A program made the position numbers and the translations under genes. A DNA stretch of 48,686 bases from Pseudomonadota bacterium. Lineage in GTDB: Bacteria > Pseudomonadota > Alphaproteobacteria > Acetobacterales > Acetobacteraceae. The notes beneath the pieces are model-generated. The model was not told the DNA's origin and did not search any database. It saw nothing but the letters and a program-made list of their open reading frames with translations. Each line of letters opens with the position of its first letter. Position 1 is the stretch's first letter. The DNA lies in assembly GCA_021845595.1 (NCBI GenBank), contig JAJZVV010000018.1, forward strand, positions 1 through 48,686. The letters are read 5' to 3'. Below, piece after piece: positions 8,994 to 20,506 of this stretch.

Positions 8994-9683
8994 TCACACG
9001 GCGAGGAAGCGCGAGACCTGCTCCTCGTCCACCTCGGCACGGGCCGCGCTGTGCACGACCCGGCCACCCTCCAGCACGATCACCCGGTCGGCGATCGCCA
9101 AGGCGAAGCTCAGCACCTGCTCGGACACGACGATCGCCAGCCCGCGCTCGTCGCGGATGCGCCGCAATGTACGCCCGAGTTCGAGAATGATCGAGGGCTG
9201 GATTCCCTCCGTCGGCTCATCGAGCAGCAGCAGCCCCGGCCCGGTGGCGAGCGCGCGCGCGATCGCCAGCTGCTGCTGCTGCCCGCCGGAGAGATTGCCG
9301 CCGCGCCGGCGCTTCATCTCCGCCAGCACGGGGAACAGCGCGTAGAGATCCTGCGGAATCGCGCCGCCGCCGCGCACGACGAGGCCGGTGGCGATGTTCT
9401 CCTCCACCGTCATCGCCGGGAAGATCATCCGCCCCTGCGGCACATAGGCGATGCCGCGGGCGACGCGCTGGTTCGGCCTCAGCGCCGTCACCGCATCGTC
9501 GCGCAGACGAATCTCGCCACCGCGCACCGGGATCAGCCCGATCAGCGCCTTCATCAGCGTGCTCTTGCCCATGCCGTTGCGGCCCATCACCGCGACGATC
9601 TCGCCCGCCCCGACGGCAAGATCGATGCCGTGGAGCACCTCGCTCTGGCCGTAGCCCGCCCTGAGGCCGGAAACATTCAGCAT
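8994..9683 (-). CDS. urtE: Urea/amide ABC transporter ATP-binding protein UrtE
   Basis: One of two cytoplasmic ATPases of a UrtABCDE-type importer of the branched-chain amino acid superfamily. The 229 residues start MLNVSGLRAGYGQSEVLHG. Walker A is GRNGMGKST (34-42), the signature is NLSGGQQQQLAIARAL and Walker B is LLLLDEPTEGIQPSII; the phrase EPTEGIQPSII is characteristic of UrtE. GAGGAGA lies five bases before the ATG at 9683 and overlaps the end of urtD. It is followed by fmdA after 56 bases. Confidence 0.92.
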   Translation of the reverse strand: MLNVSGLRAGYGQSEVLHGIDLAVGAGEIVAVMGRNGMGKSTLMKALIGLIPVRGGEIRLRDDAVTALRPNQRVARGIAYVPQGRMIFPAMTVEENIATGLVVRGGGAIPQDLYALFPVLAEMKRRRGGNLSGGQQQQLAIARALATGPGLLLLDEPTEGIQPSIILELGRTLRRIRDERGLAIVVSEQVLSFALAIADRVIVLEGGRVVHSAARAEVDEEQVSRFLAV

Positions 9684-9693
9684 CGCCGTCTCC

Positions 9694-10440
9694 TCAATGC
9701 CCAAGATAGACCTCGACCACTTTCGGGTCCGCCTTCACGTGCTGCATCGATCCCTCCGACAGCACACGCCCCTGGTGCAGCACGGTGACGCGATGGGCGA
9801 TGTCCTCGACGAACCCCATATCGTGCTCGATCACCAGAACGGCGCGGTCGCGCAGCACCCGGCGCAGCAATTCAGCGGTCTTGCGCCGCTCGCTGACGCT
9901 CATCCCCGCCACCGGCTCGTCCAGCATCAGCAGCGCCGGATCCTGGATCAGCAGCATGCCGATCTCGAGCCATTGTTTCTGTCCGTGGCTCAGCGCCTCG
10001 GCGCGCTCGCCCAGCATCGGTTCGAGAAAGATCAGGCTCGCGATCTCGCGGACCCGCTCGCGCACCGCCTCGTCGCGGCGGAACGCGAGCGCGCCGAACA
10101 CCGAGCGGCCGCGCGGGAACGAGATCTCCAGGTTCTCGAACACCGTGAGCTCCTCGTAGATCGAAGGCGTCTGGAACTTCCGCCCGACGCCGGCCTGGAC
10201 GATCTGATGCTCCTTGAGCCGCGTCAACTCGCGGCCACGGAAGCGCACGGAGCCCGCGCTGGCCCGCGTCCGCCCGCAGATCAGATCGAGCACCGTCGTC
10301 TTGCCGGCACCGTTGGGGCCGATGATGACGCGGATCTCGTTGGCATCGACGTAGAACGAGAGATCGTCGACCGCCTTGAACCCGTCGAACGACACGCTCA
10401 GCCCTTCGACGGCGAGGAGGAAATCGGCCGGCTCGGTCAT
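9694..10440 (-). CDS. urtD: Urea/amide ABC transporter ATP-binding protein UrtD
   Basis: Second ATPase of the importer, 248 residues. Walker A GPNGAGKTT is at 41-49, the signature is LSHGQKQWLEIGMLL (this wording is typical of UrtD) and Walker B is LLMLDEPVAGMS. The start codon overlaps the last codon of urtC by four bases, so the two are translationally coupled. The C-terminus MQHVKADPKVVEVYLGH is the usual LivG/UrtD ending. Confidence 0.93.
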   Translation of the reverse strand: MTEPADFLLAVEGLSVSFDGFKAVDDLSFYVDANEIRVIIGPNGAGKTTVLDLICGRTRASAGSVRFRGRELTRLKEHQIVQAGVGRKFQTPSIYEELTVFENLEISFPRGRSVFGALAFRRDEAVRERVREIASLIFLEPMLGERAEALSHGQKQWLEIGMLLIQDPALLMLDEPVAGMSVSERRKTAELLRRVLRDRAVLVIEHDMGFVEDIAHRVTVLHQGRVLSEGSMQHVKADPKVVEVYLGH

Positions 10441-11579
10441 CGCGCAACTCCCTGGTTGGATGCATCCACCGCCGCCGGCGCCACCTGCTGCAGCTCCGGG
10501 CGCTGCGGGCGCAGCCGGGCGAGCAGCGGTGCCAGCCGGTCCTGCACCAGGCCGGCGAGCCCGTTGGGGAACAGCACCACGACGGCGATGAACATCGCGC
10601 CCATGGCGAGCAGCCAGAGCTGGGGCAGATCCTCGGAAAACGTCGTCTTTGCCCAGTTCACCAGCAGCGTGCCGTAGAGCGCGCCGAGCAGCGAGGAGCG
10701 CCCGCCGACGGCGGCGAAGATCACCAGCTCGATCGACGGCACGATGCCCACGAACGAGGGCGACATGAACCCGACCTGCAGCGTGAACATCGCCCCGCCG
10801 ATGCCGGCCAGCGCGGCGGCGACGCAGAAGACGAAAATCTTGAAGTTGGCAACGTCATAGCCGGAGAACCGCACGCGGTCCTCGCGCTCGCGCATCGCCA
10901 GCAGGATGCGCCCGAGCTTGCTGCGGCGGACGGTCTGGGCCGCCACCAGGCAGGCGATCAGCAATCCGCCGCTGATGAAGTAGAGCACCAGCTTGGCGTG
11001 ATCGGTGCGGATGTCCCAGCCCAGCAGCGTGCGCAGATCGGTGATGCCGTTGACGCCGCCGGTATAGCCCTGCTGGCCGATGATGAGGATGGTGAGGATG
11101 GCCGCGATCGCCTGCGTGATGATGGCGAAATACGTGCCGCCGACGCGCCGCTTGAACATCGCCAGCCCGATCACGAACGCCAGCAGCGCCGGCACCAGCG
11201 GCACCGCGGCGATGGTGAAGGCGAGGCTGTGGAACGGGCGCCAGAACCAGGGCAGGGCGGTGAGCTGGTTCCAGTCCATGAAGTCCGGTATGCCCGGCGT
11301 GGACTGGATCTTCGTCGCCGCCGGCGTCGAGGCTTCGAGCTTGAGGAACATCGCCATGCAGTAGCCGCCGAGGCCGAAGAAAATCCCCTGGCCGAGGCTG
11401 AGGATGCCGGCGTCGCCCCAGCTCAGCACGAGGCCGAGCGCGACGAACCCGTAGGTGAGATATTTGCCCACCAGGTTGAGCCGGAACGGGTCCAGCGCCA
11501 TCGGCAGAACGACGAGGATCAGCGCCGCGAACGTCAGCACGCCGATCAGGTCCTTGCGGGAGAAGGTGCTCTCGGTCAT
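10437..11579 (-). CDS. urtC: Urea/amide ABC transporter permease UrtC
   Basis: Inner-membrane permease of the LivM type, 380 residues with about ten hydrophobic segments. The start MTESTFSRKDLIGVLTFAALILVVLP is at the ATG at 11579; the frame is open further upstream only as a shadow of urtB. Family segments include LGQGIFFGLGGYCMAMFLKLE, GYTGGVNGITDL and LAMREREDRVRFSGYDVANFK, a UrtC hallmark. The C-terminal tail is Pro/Arg-rich. It overlaps urtD by four bases and follows urtB after 11 bases. Confidence 0.92.
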   Translation of the reverse strand: MTESTFSRKDLIGVLTFAALILVVLPMALDPFRLNLVGKYLTYGFVALGLVLSWGDAGILSLGQGIFFGLGGYCMAMFLKLEASTPAATKIQSTPGIPDFMDWNQLTALPWFWRPFHSLAFTIAAVPLVPALLAFVIGLAMFKRRVGGTYFAIITQAIAAILTILIIGQQGYTGGVNGITDLRTLLGWDIRTDHAKLVLYFISGGLLIACLVAAQTVRRSKLGRILLAMREREDRVRFSGYDVANFKIFVFCVAAALAGIGGAMFTLQVGFMSPSFVGIVPSIELVIFAAVGGRSSLLGALYGTLLVNWAKTTFSEDLPQLWLLAMGAMFIAVVVLFPNGLAGLVQDRLAPLLARLRPQRPELQQVAPAAVDASNQGVAR

Positions 11580-11590
11580 CGCGCGGCTCC

Positions 11591-12517
11591 TCAACGACGG
11601 ATTTTGAGAACGAACAGCCCCTGCGGGCGCAGCATCAGGATGCCGACGACGCTGAGCAGCACGAGCACCTGCGCCATCGAGCCGCTGAGGAAGAACTCCA
11701 TCGTCGAGCGCGCCTGGGAGATGGTGAAGGCGGAGGCGATGGTGCCGATCAGGCTCTGCGCGCCGCCGAACACGACGACGAGGAAGGTGTCGACGATGTA
11801 GAGCTGTCCGGCGGTCGGGCTGGTCGAGCCGATCATGGTGAAGGCGCTGCCCGCGACGCCGGCGATGCCGCAGCCGAGGCCGTAGGTGAGCCGGTCCACC
11901 CGCTCGGTGTCGATGCCGACGGCGCTGGCCATGGCGCGGTTCTGCGTCACCGCCCGCACCTGCCGCCCCCACCCGGCGCGGAAGATCAGCAGATAGACGG
12001 CGAGCGTGATCAGCGTGGTCAGCGCCATGACGATCAGCCCGTTGATCGGGATCTCGATCTGCGAGGTCAGGTGCGTCGAGCCCATCATCCAGCCCGGCAG
12101 TTCGACGCCGACCTCGCGCGCGCCGAAGATGCTGCGATAGACCTGCTGCAGGATCAGGCTGAGGCCCCAAGTCGCCAGCAGCGTATCGAGCGGGCGCTTG
12201 TAGAGATGGCGGATCAGCGCCCATTCCACGGCCATGCCGAGCAGGCCGGAGGCGCAGAAGGCGAGGATGATGGCGAGGAAGAAATAGACCGCGAAGGCGC
12301 CGGGCAGATAGGCCGCGAACAGGCGCGAGCAGAGGAACGTGACATAGGCGCCGAGGATCATGAATTCCCCGTGCGCCATGTTGATCACGCCCATCTGGCC
12401 GAAGATGATCGCGAGCCCGAGCGCCATCAGCACGAAAACCGAGAACAGCACCAGGCCCGCGAAGCCCTGCATGGCCAGGATCGAGCCGAGATCGCCGAGG
12501 GAATAGCCCATGAACAT
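11591..12517 (-). CDS. urtB: Urea/amide ABC transporter permease UrtB
   Basis: LivH-type permease of 308 residues with about eight membrane segments. FGQMGVINMAHGEFMILGAYVTF near residue 40 and VTQNRAMASAVGIDTERVDRLTYGLGCGIAG near 190 are typical of UrtB. Unlike some UrtB proteins it lacks a long periplasmic N-terminal domain. GGAG lies just before the ATG. It is separated from urtA by an 89-base gap holding a long palindrome, which may lower its expression relative to the binding protein. Confidence 0.92.
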   Translation of the reverse strand: MFMGYSLGDLGSILAMQGFAGLVLFSVFVLMALGLAIIFGQMGVINMAHGEFMILGAYVTFLCSRLFAAYLPGAFAVYFFLAIILAFCASGLLGMAVEWALIRHLYKRPLDTLLATWGLSLILQQVYRSIFGAREVGVELPGWMMGSTHLTSQIEIPINGLIVMALTTLITLAVYLLIFRAGWGRQVRAVTQNRAMASAVGIDTERVDRLTYGLGCGIAGVAGSAFTMIGSTSPTAGQLYIVDTFLVVVFGGAQSLIGTIASAFTISQARSTMEFFLSGSMAQVLVLLSVVGILMLRPQGLFVLKIRR

Positions 12518-12554
12518 GTCCGTTCTCCGTGCGCGTGGCGGGCCGGGAAGGGGT

Positions 12555-12580
12555 CCGGTCCGCCACGCGTGACGGACCGG
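12555..12580. promoter_or_regulatory. 26-bp near-perfect palindrome between urtA and urtB
   Basis: The arms CCGGTCCG and CGGACCGG flank the self-complementary core CACGCGTG, with one mismatched pair. In the urtA-urtB message it would form a strong hairpin about 26 bases after the urtA stop. No T-run follows. A likely role is partial termination or 3' protection so that more binding protein than permease is made; an operator is the alternative. Confidence 0.55.
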
Positions 12581-12606
12581 AGCGGTCGCCTACGGCTCGC
12601 TGTTCG

Positions 12607-13881
12607 TCACTGGTAGCCGACCGGAAATGGATTCGGTTCCATCAGGTCCGCGGTTTCGTAGATCACGTCGTACTGCCCGTCGGTGCGGGCGCGGCCGACG
12701 CGCGTCTTGCTCCAGAGGTGATGGTTGGGATGGATGCGCACATAGCCCTCCGGCGCGCCCTTGAATTCGACCCCCGGGGAGGCGGCGGCGATCTTGTCGA
12801 TGTCGAAGCTCTGCGCTTTCTCCGCTGTCAGCTTCCACAGAAACGGGCCGAGATAGGCCGCCTGCGTGACATCGCCGATGACACTCTTCTCGCCCCACAT
12901 CGCCTTGAAGGCGGGAACGAACTTGGCGTTGTTGGGGTTCTGCAGCGACTGGAAATACTTCATGCACGCATAGGCGCCGGCGATGTTCTCGCCGCCGATG
13001 CCGAGAATCTCGTCCTCGGTCACCGAGATCGTCATCAGCGTTTGTTTGCTCAGATCGACACCGGCGGCCTTGAGCTGCTTGTAGAAGGCGACGTTCGAGC
13101 CGCCGACGATGATGGCGTAGATCACGTCCGGCTTGACGAGCTTCATCTTGTTGATGACGGAGTTGAATTGCGTGTGGCCGAGCGGGAAGTAGTCCTCGCC
13201 CACCACGCGCGTGCCCTTCATGTGGTTCTCGATGTGCTTGCGCGCGATCTTGTTGGAGGTGCGCGGCCAGATATAGTCCGAGCCGAGCAGGTAGAAGGTC
13301 TTGGCGCCCTTCTCCTTCGTCACCCAGTCGAGCCCGGCGATGATCTGCTGCGTCGCCTCCTGTCCGGTGTAGATGACGTTCTTGGACTGCTCCAGCCCCT
13401 CGTAGAAGGTCGGGTAGTAGAGCATGCCGTTGTATTGCTCGAACACCGGCAGCACCGCCTTGCGCGAGGCCGAGGTCCAGCAGCCGAACACCGCGGCGCA
13501 TTTGTCCTTGACCAGCAGCTTCTTCGCCTTCTCGGCGAAGGTCGGCCAGTCGGAGGCGCCGTCTTCCTGGATGAAGTTGATCTTGCGCCCGAGCACGCCG
13601 CCCTCGGCGTTGATCTGGGAGATCGCCAGCTTCTCCGCTTCCACCGAGCCGGTCTCGCTGATCGCCATGGTGCCGGTGATGGAGTGGAGAATGCCGACGG
13701 TGACGGCATCGTCGGTCACGGCGAGCCCGGTGCTGTTCACCGCTGCCGTCGCCGGTGCGGCGCGCGCGGCGCGGGAAATGAGTCCAGGCGCGAGCGAAGC
13801 GGCGGGCAGGGCGGCCATGCCCTGCAGCAGCCGGCGACGCAGCGCCGATGAAGGCGGCGGATCGATCCTGTCCTGAGCCAT
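12607..13881 (-). CDS. urtA: Urea/short-amide ABC transporter substrate-binding protein UrtA
   Basis: Periplasmic binding protein of 424 residues. The N-terminus has a Tat-like twin-arginine signal, SALRRRLLQGMAALPAAS, ending near RAARAA. The mature part starts DAVTVGILHSITGTMAISETGSVEAEKLAI, the UrtA/FmdD pattern, and contains FGCWTSASRKAVLPVFEQYNG and NHHLWSKTRVGRA, which are conserved in urea-binding proteins. GAGGAGG lies seven bases before the ATG at 13881. First gene of urtABCDE-fmdAB. The formamidase neighbour suggests formamide or other short amides in addition to or instead of urea; no urease genes are in the window. Confidence 0.93.
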   Translation of the reverse strand: MAQDRIDPPPSSALRRRLLQGMAALPAASLAPGLISRAARAAPATAAVNSTGLAVTDDAVTVGILHSITGTMAISETGSVEAEKLAISQINAEGGVLGRKINFIQEDGASDWPTFAEKAKKLLVKDKCAAVFGCWTSASRKAVLPVFEQYNGMLYYPTFYEGLEQSKNVIYTGQEATQQIIAGLDWVTKEKGAKTFYLLGSDYIWPRTSNKIARKHIENHMKGTRVVGEDYFPLGHTQFNSVINKMKLVKPDVIYAIIVGGSNVAFYKQLKAAGVDLSKQTLMTISVTEDEILGIGGENIAGAYACMKYFQSLQNPNNAKFVPAFKAMWGEKSVIGDVTQAAYLGPFLWKLTAEKAQSFDIDKIAAASPGVEFKGAPEGYVRIHPNHHLWSKTRVGRARTDGQYDVIYETADLMEPNPFPVGYQ

Positions 13882-13967
13882 GCAGCGACCTCCTCGGTCG
13901 GGCGGCGGCGGGATGCCGCTTCGCCCCCTATGCAGTGCAGCATCGGGTCGCATACCGGGCGCGGAAA

Positions 13968-13983
13968 TACGTCGAATGACGTA
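13968..13983. promoter_or_regulatory. Inverted repeat in the urtA / sensor kinase divergent promoter
   Basis: TACGTCGAATGACGTA has perfect 6-base arms with a 4-base spacer. It lies 87 bases upstream of urtA and 50 bases upstream of the kinase start, in the only intergenic region that could control both. A plausible protein is the LuxR-type regulator encoded at 17497-18399. I found no sigma-54 (GGCAC-N5-TTGC) element here. Confidence 0.45.
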
Positions 13984-14032
13984 TGCCGCACCGCAATATG
14001 CCGCTTGACGCGCGTGGCCTCGGGACTTCACG

Positions 14033-17496
<3,464 letters not shown>

Positions 17497-17500
<4 letters not shown>

Positions 17501-18399
17501 GCGGGGCGGCGCGCAGCATCGTCCTGGTGGTGGACGATTCGCCCGGCACGCTCGGCCTGCTCAACGACGCGCTGGACGAGGCCGGCTACACCGTGCTCGT
17601 CGCCCAGTCCGGCCGCGCCGCGCTCGAGGTGGCGGCGCGGGCGACGCCGGACATCATCCTCATGGACGCGCTGATGCCGGCGATGGACGGGTTCGAGGCC
17701 TGCCGCCGGCTGAAGCAGCGCCCCGGCCTGGCATCGGTGCCGATCATCTTCATGACGGCGCTGACCGAGACCGAGCATGTGCTGAAGGCGCTGGAGGCCG
17801 GCGGCGTCGACTACGTGACCAAGCCGGTGGCGCCGGCCGAAGTGGTGGCGCGCGTCGGCGTGCACCTGGCCAACGCGCGCCTGACGCTGAGCGCGCATCG
17901 GGCGCTGGACGTCGCCGGCCGGTTCCTGCTGGCGATCGACCTCGCCGGGCACGTGGTGTGGAGCACGCCGCAGGCGGCGGCGCTGCTGGAGCCGCAGGCG
18001 GGCGCGCTGCCGGCGGAGCTGGTGGCCTGGAGCCTGCGCGGCGGCTCGGAAGCGGGGATGCAGGCCCGCCGGCGCGTCGTGCTCGGCGGGCGGGCGCTGG
18101 ACATCGCCTATGTCGGCCGCGTCGCCGAGGACGAGATCCTGCTCCGCGTGTCCGCCGCCGCCACGCCGGACGCCGCCGAGGAGGCGGTGCATCTCAAGGA
18201 ACGCCTGGCGCTCACCGCGCGCGAGGCGGAAGTGCTGCTGTGGCTGGCGCGAGGCAAGGCGAACCGGGACATCGCCGCAATTCTCGGCCTCAGCCCGCGG
18301 ACCGTGAACAAGCACCTGGAATCGATCTACGACAAGCTCGGCATCGACAACCGCGCCAGCGCCGCGGCGCTGGTGGTGCGGGCGCTGCAGGACGGTTGA
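17497..18399 (+). CDS. Response regulator with LuxR-type DNA-binding domain
   Basis: A 300-residue regulator. An N-terminal receiver (residues 8-125) has the acidic pair D13-D14, phospho-acceptor D57 in IILMDALMPAMDG and K109 in DYVTKP. A middle segment of about 90 residues (DVAGRFLLAIDLAGHVVWSTPQAAALL) looks like a small PAS-type fold. The C-terminal HTH is LTAREAEVLLWLARGKANRDIAAILGLSPRTVNKHLESIYDKLGI. The ATGA overlap with the permease-kinase gene means they are translated together and almost certainly form a cognate pair. Candidate targets are the urt-fmd operon and its own gene. Confidence 0.9.
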
Positions 18400-18429
18400 G
18401 GCCGGGGCGCCGGTCCGCGCGGGGGTCTA

Positions 18430-19143
18430 TCAAACCCGGTCCTCGCTCAGCGCGCGCAGGCGGCCGCGGTCGAGGACGCGCAGATTGTGGGCGTCCGCGA
18501 GCGCGATGGCACCTTCGCGCCGGAGCGCGCCAAGGACGCGGCTGACGGTCTCCACGGTGAGGCCGAGATGGTCGGCGATGTCGTAGCGCGACATCGGCAG
18601 CATCAGCACGCCGGCGTTGGCCAGCGTGGTGCGCTGGCACATTTCGAGCAGGAACGAGGCGACGCGCTCCTGCGCCGTCTTGCGCCCGAGCATGACGATG
18701 CAGTTCTGCGCCGCGACCAGACGGTTGAGTGTCATGCGCTCGACCAGCCGCGCCACCCGCCCACCCTGGCGAACCGCCTCCTCGAGCTGGCGCCGCGGGT
18801 AGCAGACCAGAGTGGTCGCGGTGATGGCCTCGGCGCTGAAGCCGTGCGCCGCCAGCCCATCGAGCCCGAACGTGTCCCCGGCGACGGAGAATTCGACGAT
18901 CTGGCGCCGCCCGTCGGCCATCACCTTGCAGATGCGCACGGCGCCGGAGACGACGCGGTAGAGATGGTCCATGGCGCTGCCCTCGGCGTAGATCTCGTTG
19001 CCGCGGGCGAAGGAGCTGATGCGGCCGGGCAGGTGCAGCGCATCGTCCTCCGCCAGAGCGTCGGTGGCGATGGAACGCGCCGTCCGCCCCGGTTCCTGCC
19101 GGGTGGCGACATCATGGCCGTGGGGCTCGCGCAGCGCTTGCAT
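18430..19143 (-). CDS. fixK: Crp/Fnr-family regulator of FixK type
   Basis: A 237-residue transcription factor. A cyclic-nucleotide-binding-like beta roll (ISSFARGNEIYAEGSAMDHLYRVVSGAVRI) is followed by a dimerisation helix and the HTH MSRYDIADHLGLTVETVSRVLGALRREGAI, whose E-x2-S-R recognition helix is that of FNR/FixK proteins binding TTGAT-N4-ATCAA. There is no N-terminal Cys cluster, so it does not sense oxygen itself and fits FixK rather than FNR. The ATG at 19143 has AAGGGAAGGGA upstream; a GTG at 19182 is the alternative. It lies next to fixT, fixJ and fixL, and two matching boxes sit at 22203 and 26723. Confidence 0.88.
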   Translation of the reverse strand: MQALREPHGHDVATRQEPGRTARSIATDALAEDDALHLPGRISSFARGNEIYAEGSAMDHLYRVVSGAVRICKVMADGRRQIVEFSVAGDTFGLDGLAAHGFSAEAITATTLVCYPRRQLEEAVRQGGRVARLVERMTLNRLVAAQNCIVMLGRKTAQERVASFLLEMCQRTTLANAGVLMLPMSRYDIADHLGLTVETVSRVLGALRREGAIALADAHNLRVLDRGRLRALSEDRV

Positions 19144-19220
19144 GGTCTGGTCCCTTCCCTTCACCTCGTCTCCGGGCCCCACTAGACGCCGGCCAGGGGC
19201 CGGGCGAAATCAGGGTTGTG

Positions 19221-19244
19221 CCGTACGGAAAGCTACGTAATCCG
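19221..19244 (-). promoter_or_regulatory. Candidate FixJ-binding element upstream of fixK
   Basis: Read on the minus strand it contains TTACGTAGCTTTCCGTACGG, about 80-100 bases before the fixK start and overlapping the fixT stop. A related stretch, GGTAATTCCGTATTT, lies upstream of fixT. Both share T(T)CCGTA after a TA-rich half. Resemblance to known FixJ-dependent fixK promoters is from memory and inexact. Confidence 0.3.
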
Positions 19245-19688
19245 CGGGGTCGCGTGCGCCTCGATGGCCGCGGCCACGACGCCGAGCAGCTGCTCGGGCG
19301 GAAACGGCTTCTCGAGGAGGTGGAAAATCTCCGGATTGCCCGGCAGTGGCGGCGGACGCTTCAGCGTGCGGGCCATCACCACCACCGGAATCCGCCGCCC
19401 GGCGCGGCACTGCGCGGCGATGGCCTGGCTCACGACCTCGCCCTGGCGGTGCGGATCGAGGATGATGCAGCCGACATCGGCCGGCCAGGCGAGGGCGAGA
19501 TAGTCCTCGCACCGCGCGAAGCTCAGGGTGCGGTAGCCATAGGCATCGAGCAGCGCGGCCAGGGCGTCGCGCACCGCGGCGTCATCGTCGATGATGCAGA
19601 TTCCGCAACAGGCGCAGCCATCGGCCTCGCACAGCATGGTCCACGCACCACTCGCCACGCCGGCGGTCTCGGTCTTGTACGTGATCAT
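19233..19688 (-). CDS. fixT: FixT-like degenerate receiver with Cys cluster (feedback inhibitor of FixL)
   Basis: A stand-alone receiver of about 151 residues (start uncertain: ATG at 19688, TTG at 19766 or ATG at 19637; none has a good ribosome site). Before the first strand it has five Cys, C20, C25, C27, C28 and C31 (LCEADGCACCGIC), then the acidic triad D34-D36, phospho-acceptor position D78 (IILDPH) and K127 (EKPF). The switch Thr is replaced by Ala (VVVMAR). In Caulobacter, FixT is a single-domain receiver that binds an Fe-S cluster through Cys residues and inhibits FixL. Cys cluster, degenerate receiver and location between fixK and fixJ support the same role here; inhibition itself is inferred. 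Confidence 0.75.
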   Translation of the reverse strand: MITYKTETAGVASGAWTMLCEADGCACCGICIIDDDAAVRDALAALLDAYGYRTLSFARCEDYLALAWPADVGCIILDPHRQGEVVSQAIAAQCRAGRRIPVVVMARTLKRPPPLPGNPEIFHLLEKPFPPEQLLGVVAAAIEAHATPRIT

Positions 19689-19850
19689 GTCCATCGGCAA
19701 CACCAACCCGACCCAGATCGACCAGCCGCCGTCGGGGGAGTGCGCAATGGCCCGTGGGCGCCGCAACCGTTACCGCAACGCGTCACCGCAGCCCATCATC
19801 GCAACCCGCCACCGGCCCGATGAAGGCTAGTGCTCTGGGTAGGCGCACCG

Positions 19851-19870
19851 AAATACGGAATTACCCCTAT
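19851..19870 (-). promoter_or_regulatory. Candidate FixJ-binding element upstream of fixT
   Basis: Minus-strand ATAGGGGTAATTCCGTATTT lies in the roughly 200-base fixJ-fixT gap, about 165 bases before the chosen fixT start. It shares TTCCGTA with the element upstream of fixK. The rest of the gap shows nothing I can support. Confidence 0.25.
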
Positions 19871-19885
19871 GCGGGGCGCGCGCCG

Positions 19886-20506
19886 CTATCGCGCCTTCGG
19901 CTCGATGCCGGCGGCGAGGCCGAGGCGGACCAGTTCGGACAGGCTGCGCGCGCCGCTCTTCTCCATCACCCGGGCGCGATGGATCTCGACGGTGCGCGGG
20001 CTGATGCCGAGATCGAAGGCGATGGTCTTGTTCGGCAGCCCGGCCATCAGCCCTTCCAGCACCTCGCGCTCGCGCGGCGTCAGGCTCGCCAGGCGCGCGC
20101 CGGCGCGCCCGCCGGCGTCCTCGCGCCCGGCCGCCTCGCGCGCGTGGTTGGCGCAGGCCTCGCGGAGGCTCGCGAGAATCTGGTCCTGGTCGAACGGTTT
20201 TTCGATGAAGTCGATGGCGCCGGCCTTCATCGCGCGCACCGCCAGGGGCACGTCGCCATGGCCGGTGATGACGATCACCGGCAAGCGCGCGCCCTGCTCG
20301 CGGAGCCGGTCGAGCACCGTGATCCCATCCATTTCCGGCATGCGGATATCGAGAAGGATGCAGCCGGCGGCTGGAACGTCGGCGAGCAGCGCGGCGCCGG
20401 AGGCGTGCCCGCGCACCTGGTAGCCGGCGGTCTCCAGCAGCACCTGGAGGGAATCGCGCACGGCGTCGTCGTCATCGACGACGATGACGAGGTCACTCGA
20501 GGTCAT
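19886..20506 (-). CDS. fixJ: Oxygen-responsive response regulator FixJ
   Basis: A 206-residue transcriptional regulator. The receiver has acidic residues D11-D14, phospho-acceptor D53 in [12 protein letters not shown]81 and K103 (IEKPFDQ). It is joined to a LuxR-type [45 protein letters not shown]. This is the standard FixJ architecture and length (about 205). The start overlaps the fixL 3' end by 14 bases, so the pair is co-translated. Phosphorylated FixJ normally activates fixK and, where present, fixT. Confidence 0.93.
   Translation of the reverse strand: MTSSDLVIVVDDDDAVRDSLQVLLETAGYQVRGHASGAALLADVPAAGCILLDIRMPEMDGITVLDRLREQGARLPVIVITGHGDVPLAVRAMKAGAIDFIEKPFDQDQILASLREACANHAREAAGREDAGGRAGARLASLTPREREVLEGLMAGLPNKTIAFDLGISPRTVEIHRARVMEKSGARSLSELVRLGLAAGIEPKAR

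Noticed and set aside
10437-12566. A 709-residue minus-strand protein spanning urtB and urtC
   Set aside because: Its first half is urtB in the wrong frame; UrtC begins at the ATG at 11579.
13882-14032. Sigma-54 promoter for the urt operon
   Set aside because: No GGCAC-N5-TTGC match on either strand; the closest stretch (CGGCATATTGC) has the wrong spacing.
18430-19182. Fnr oxygen sensor with Fe-S cluster
   Set aside because: No N-terminal Cys cluster is present, so FixK is the better call.
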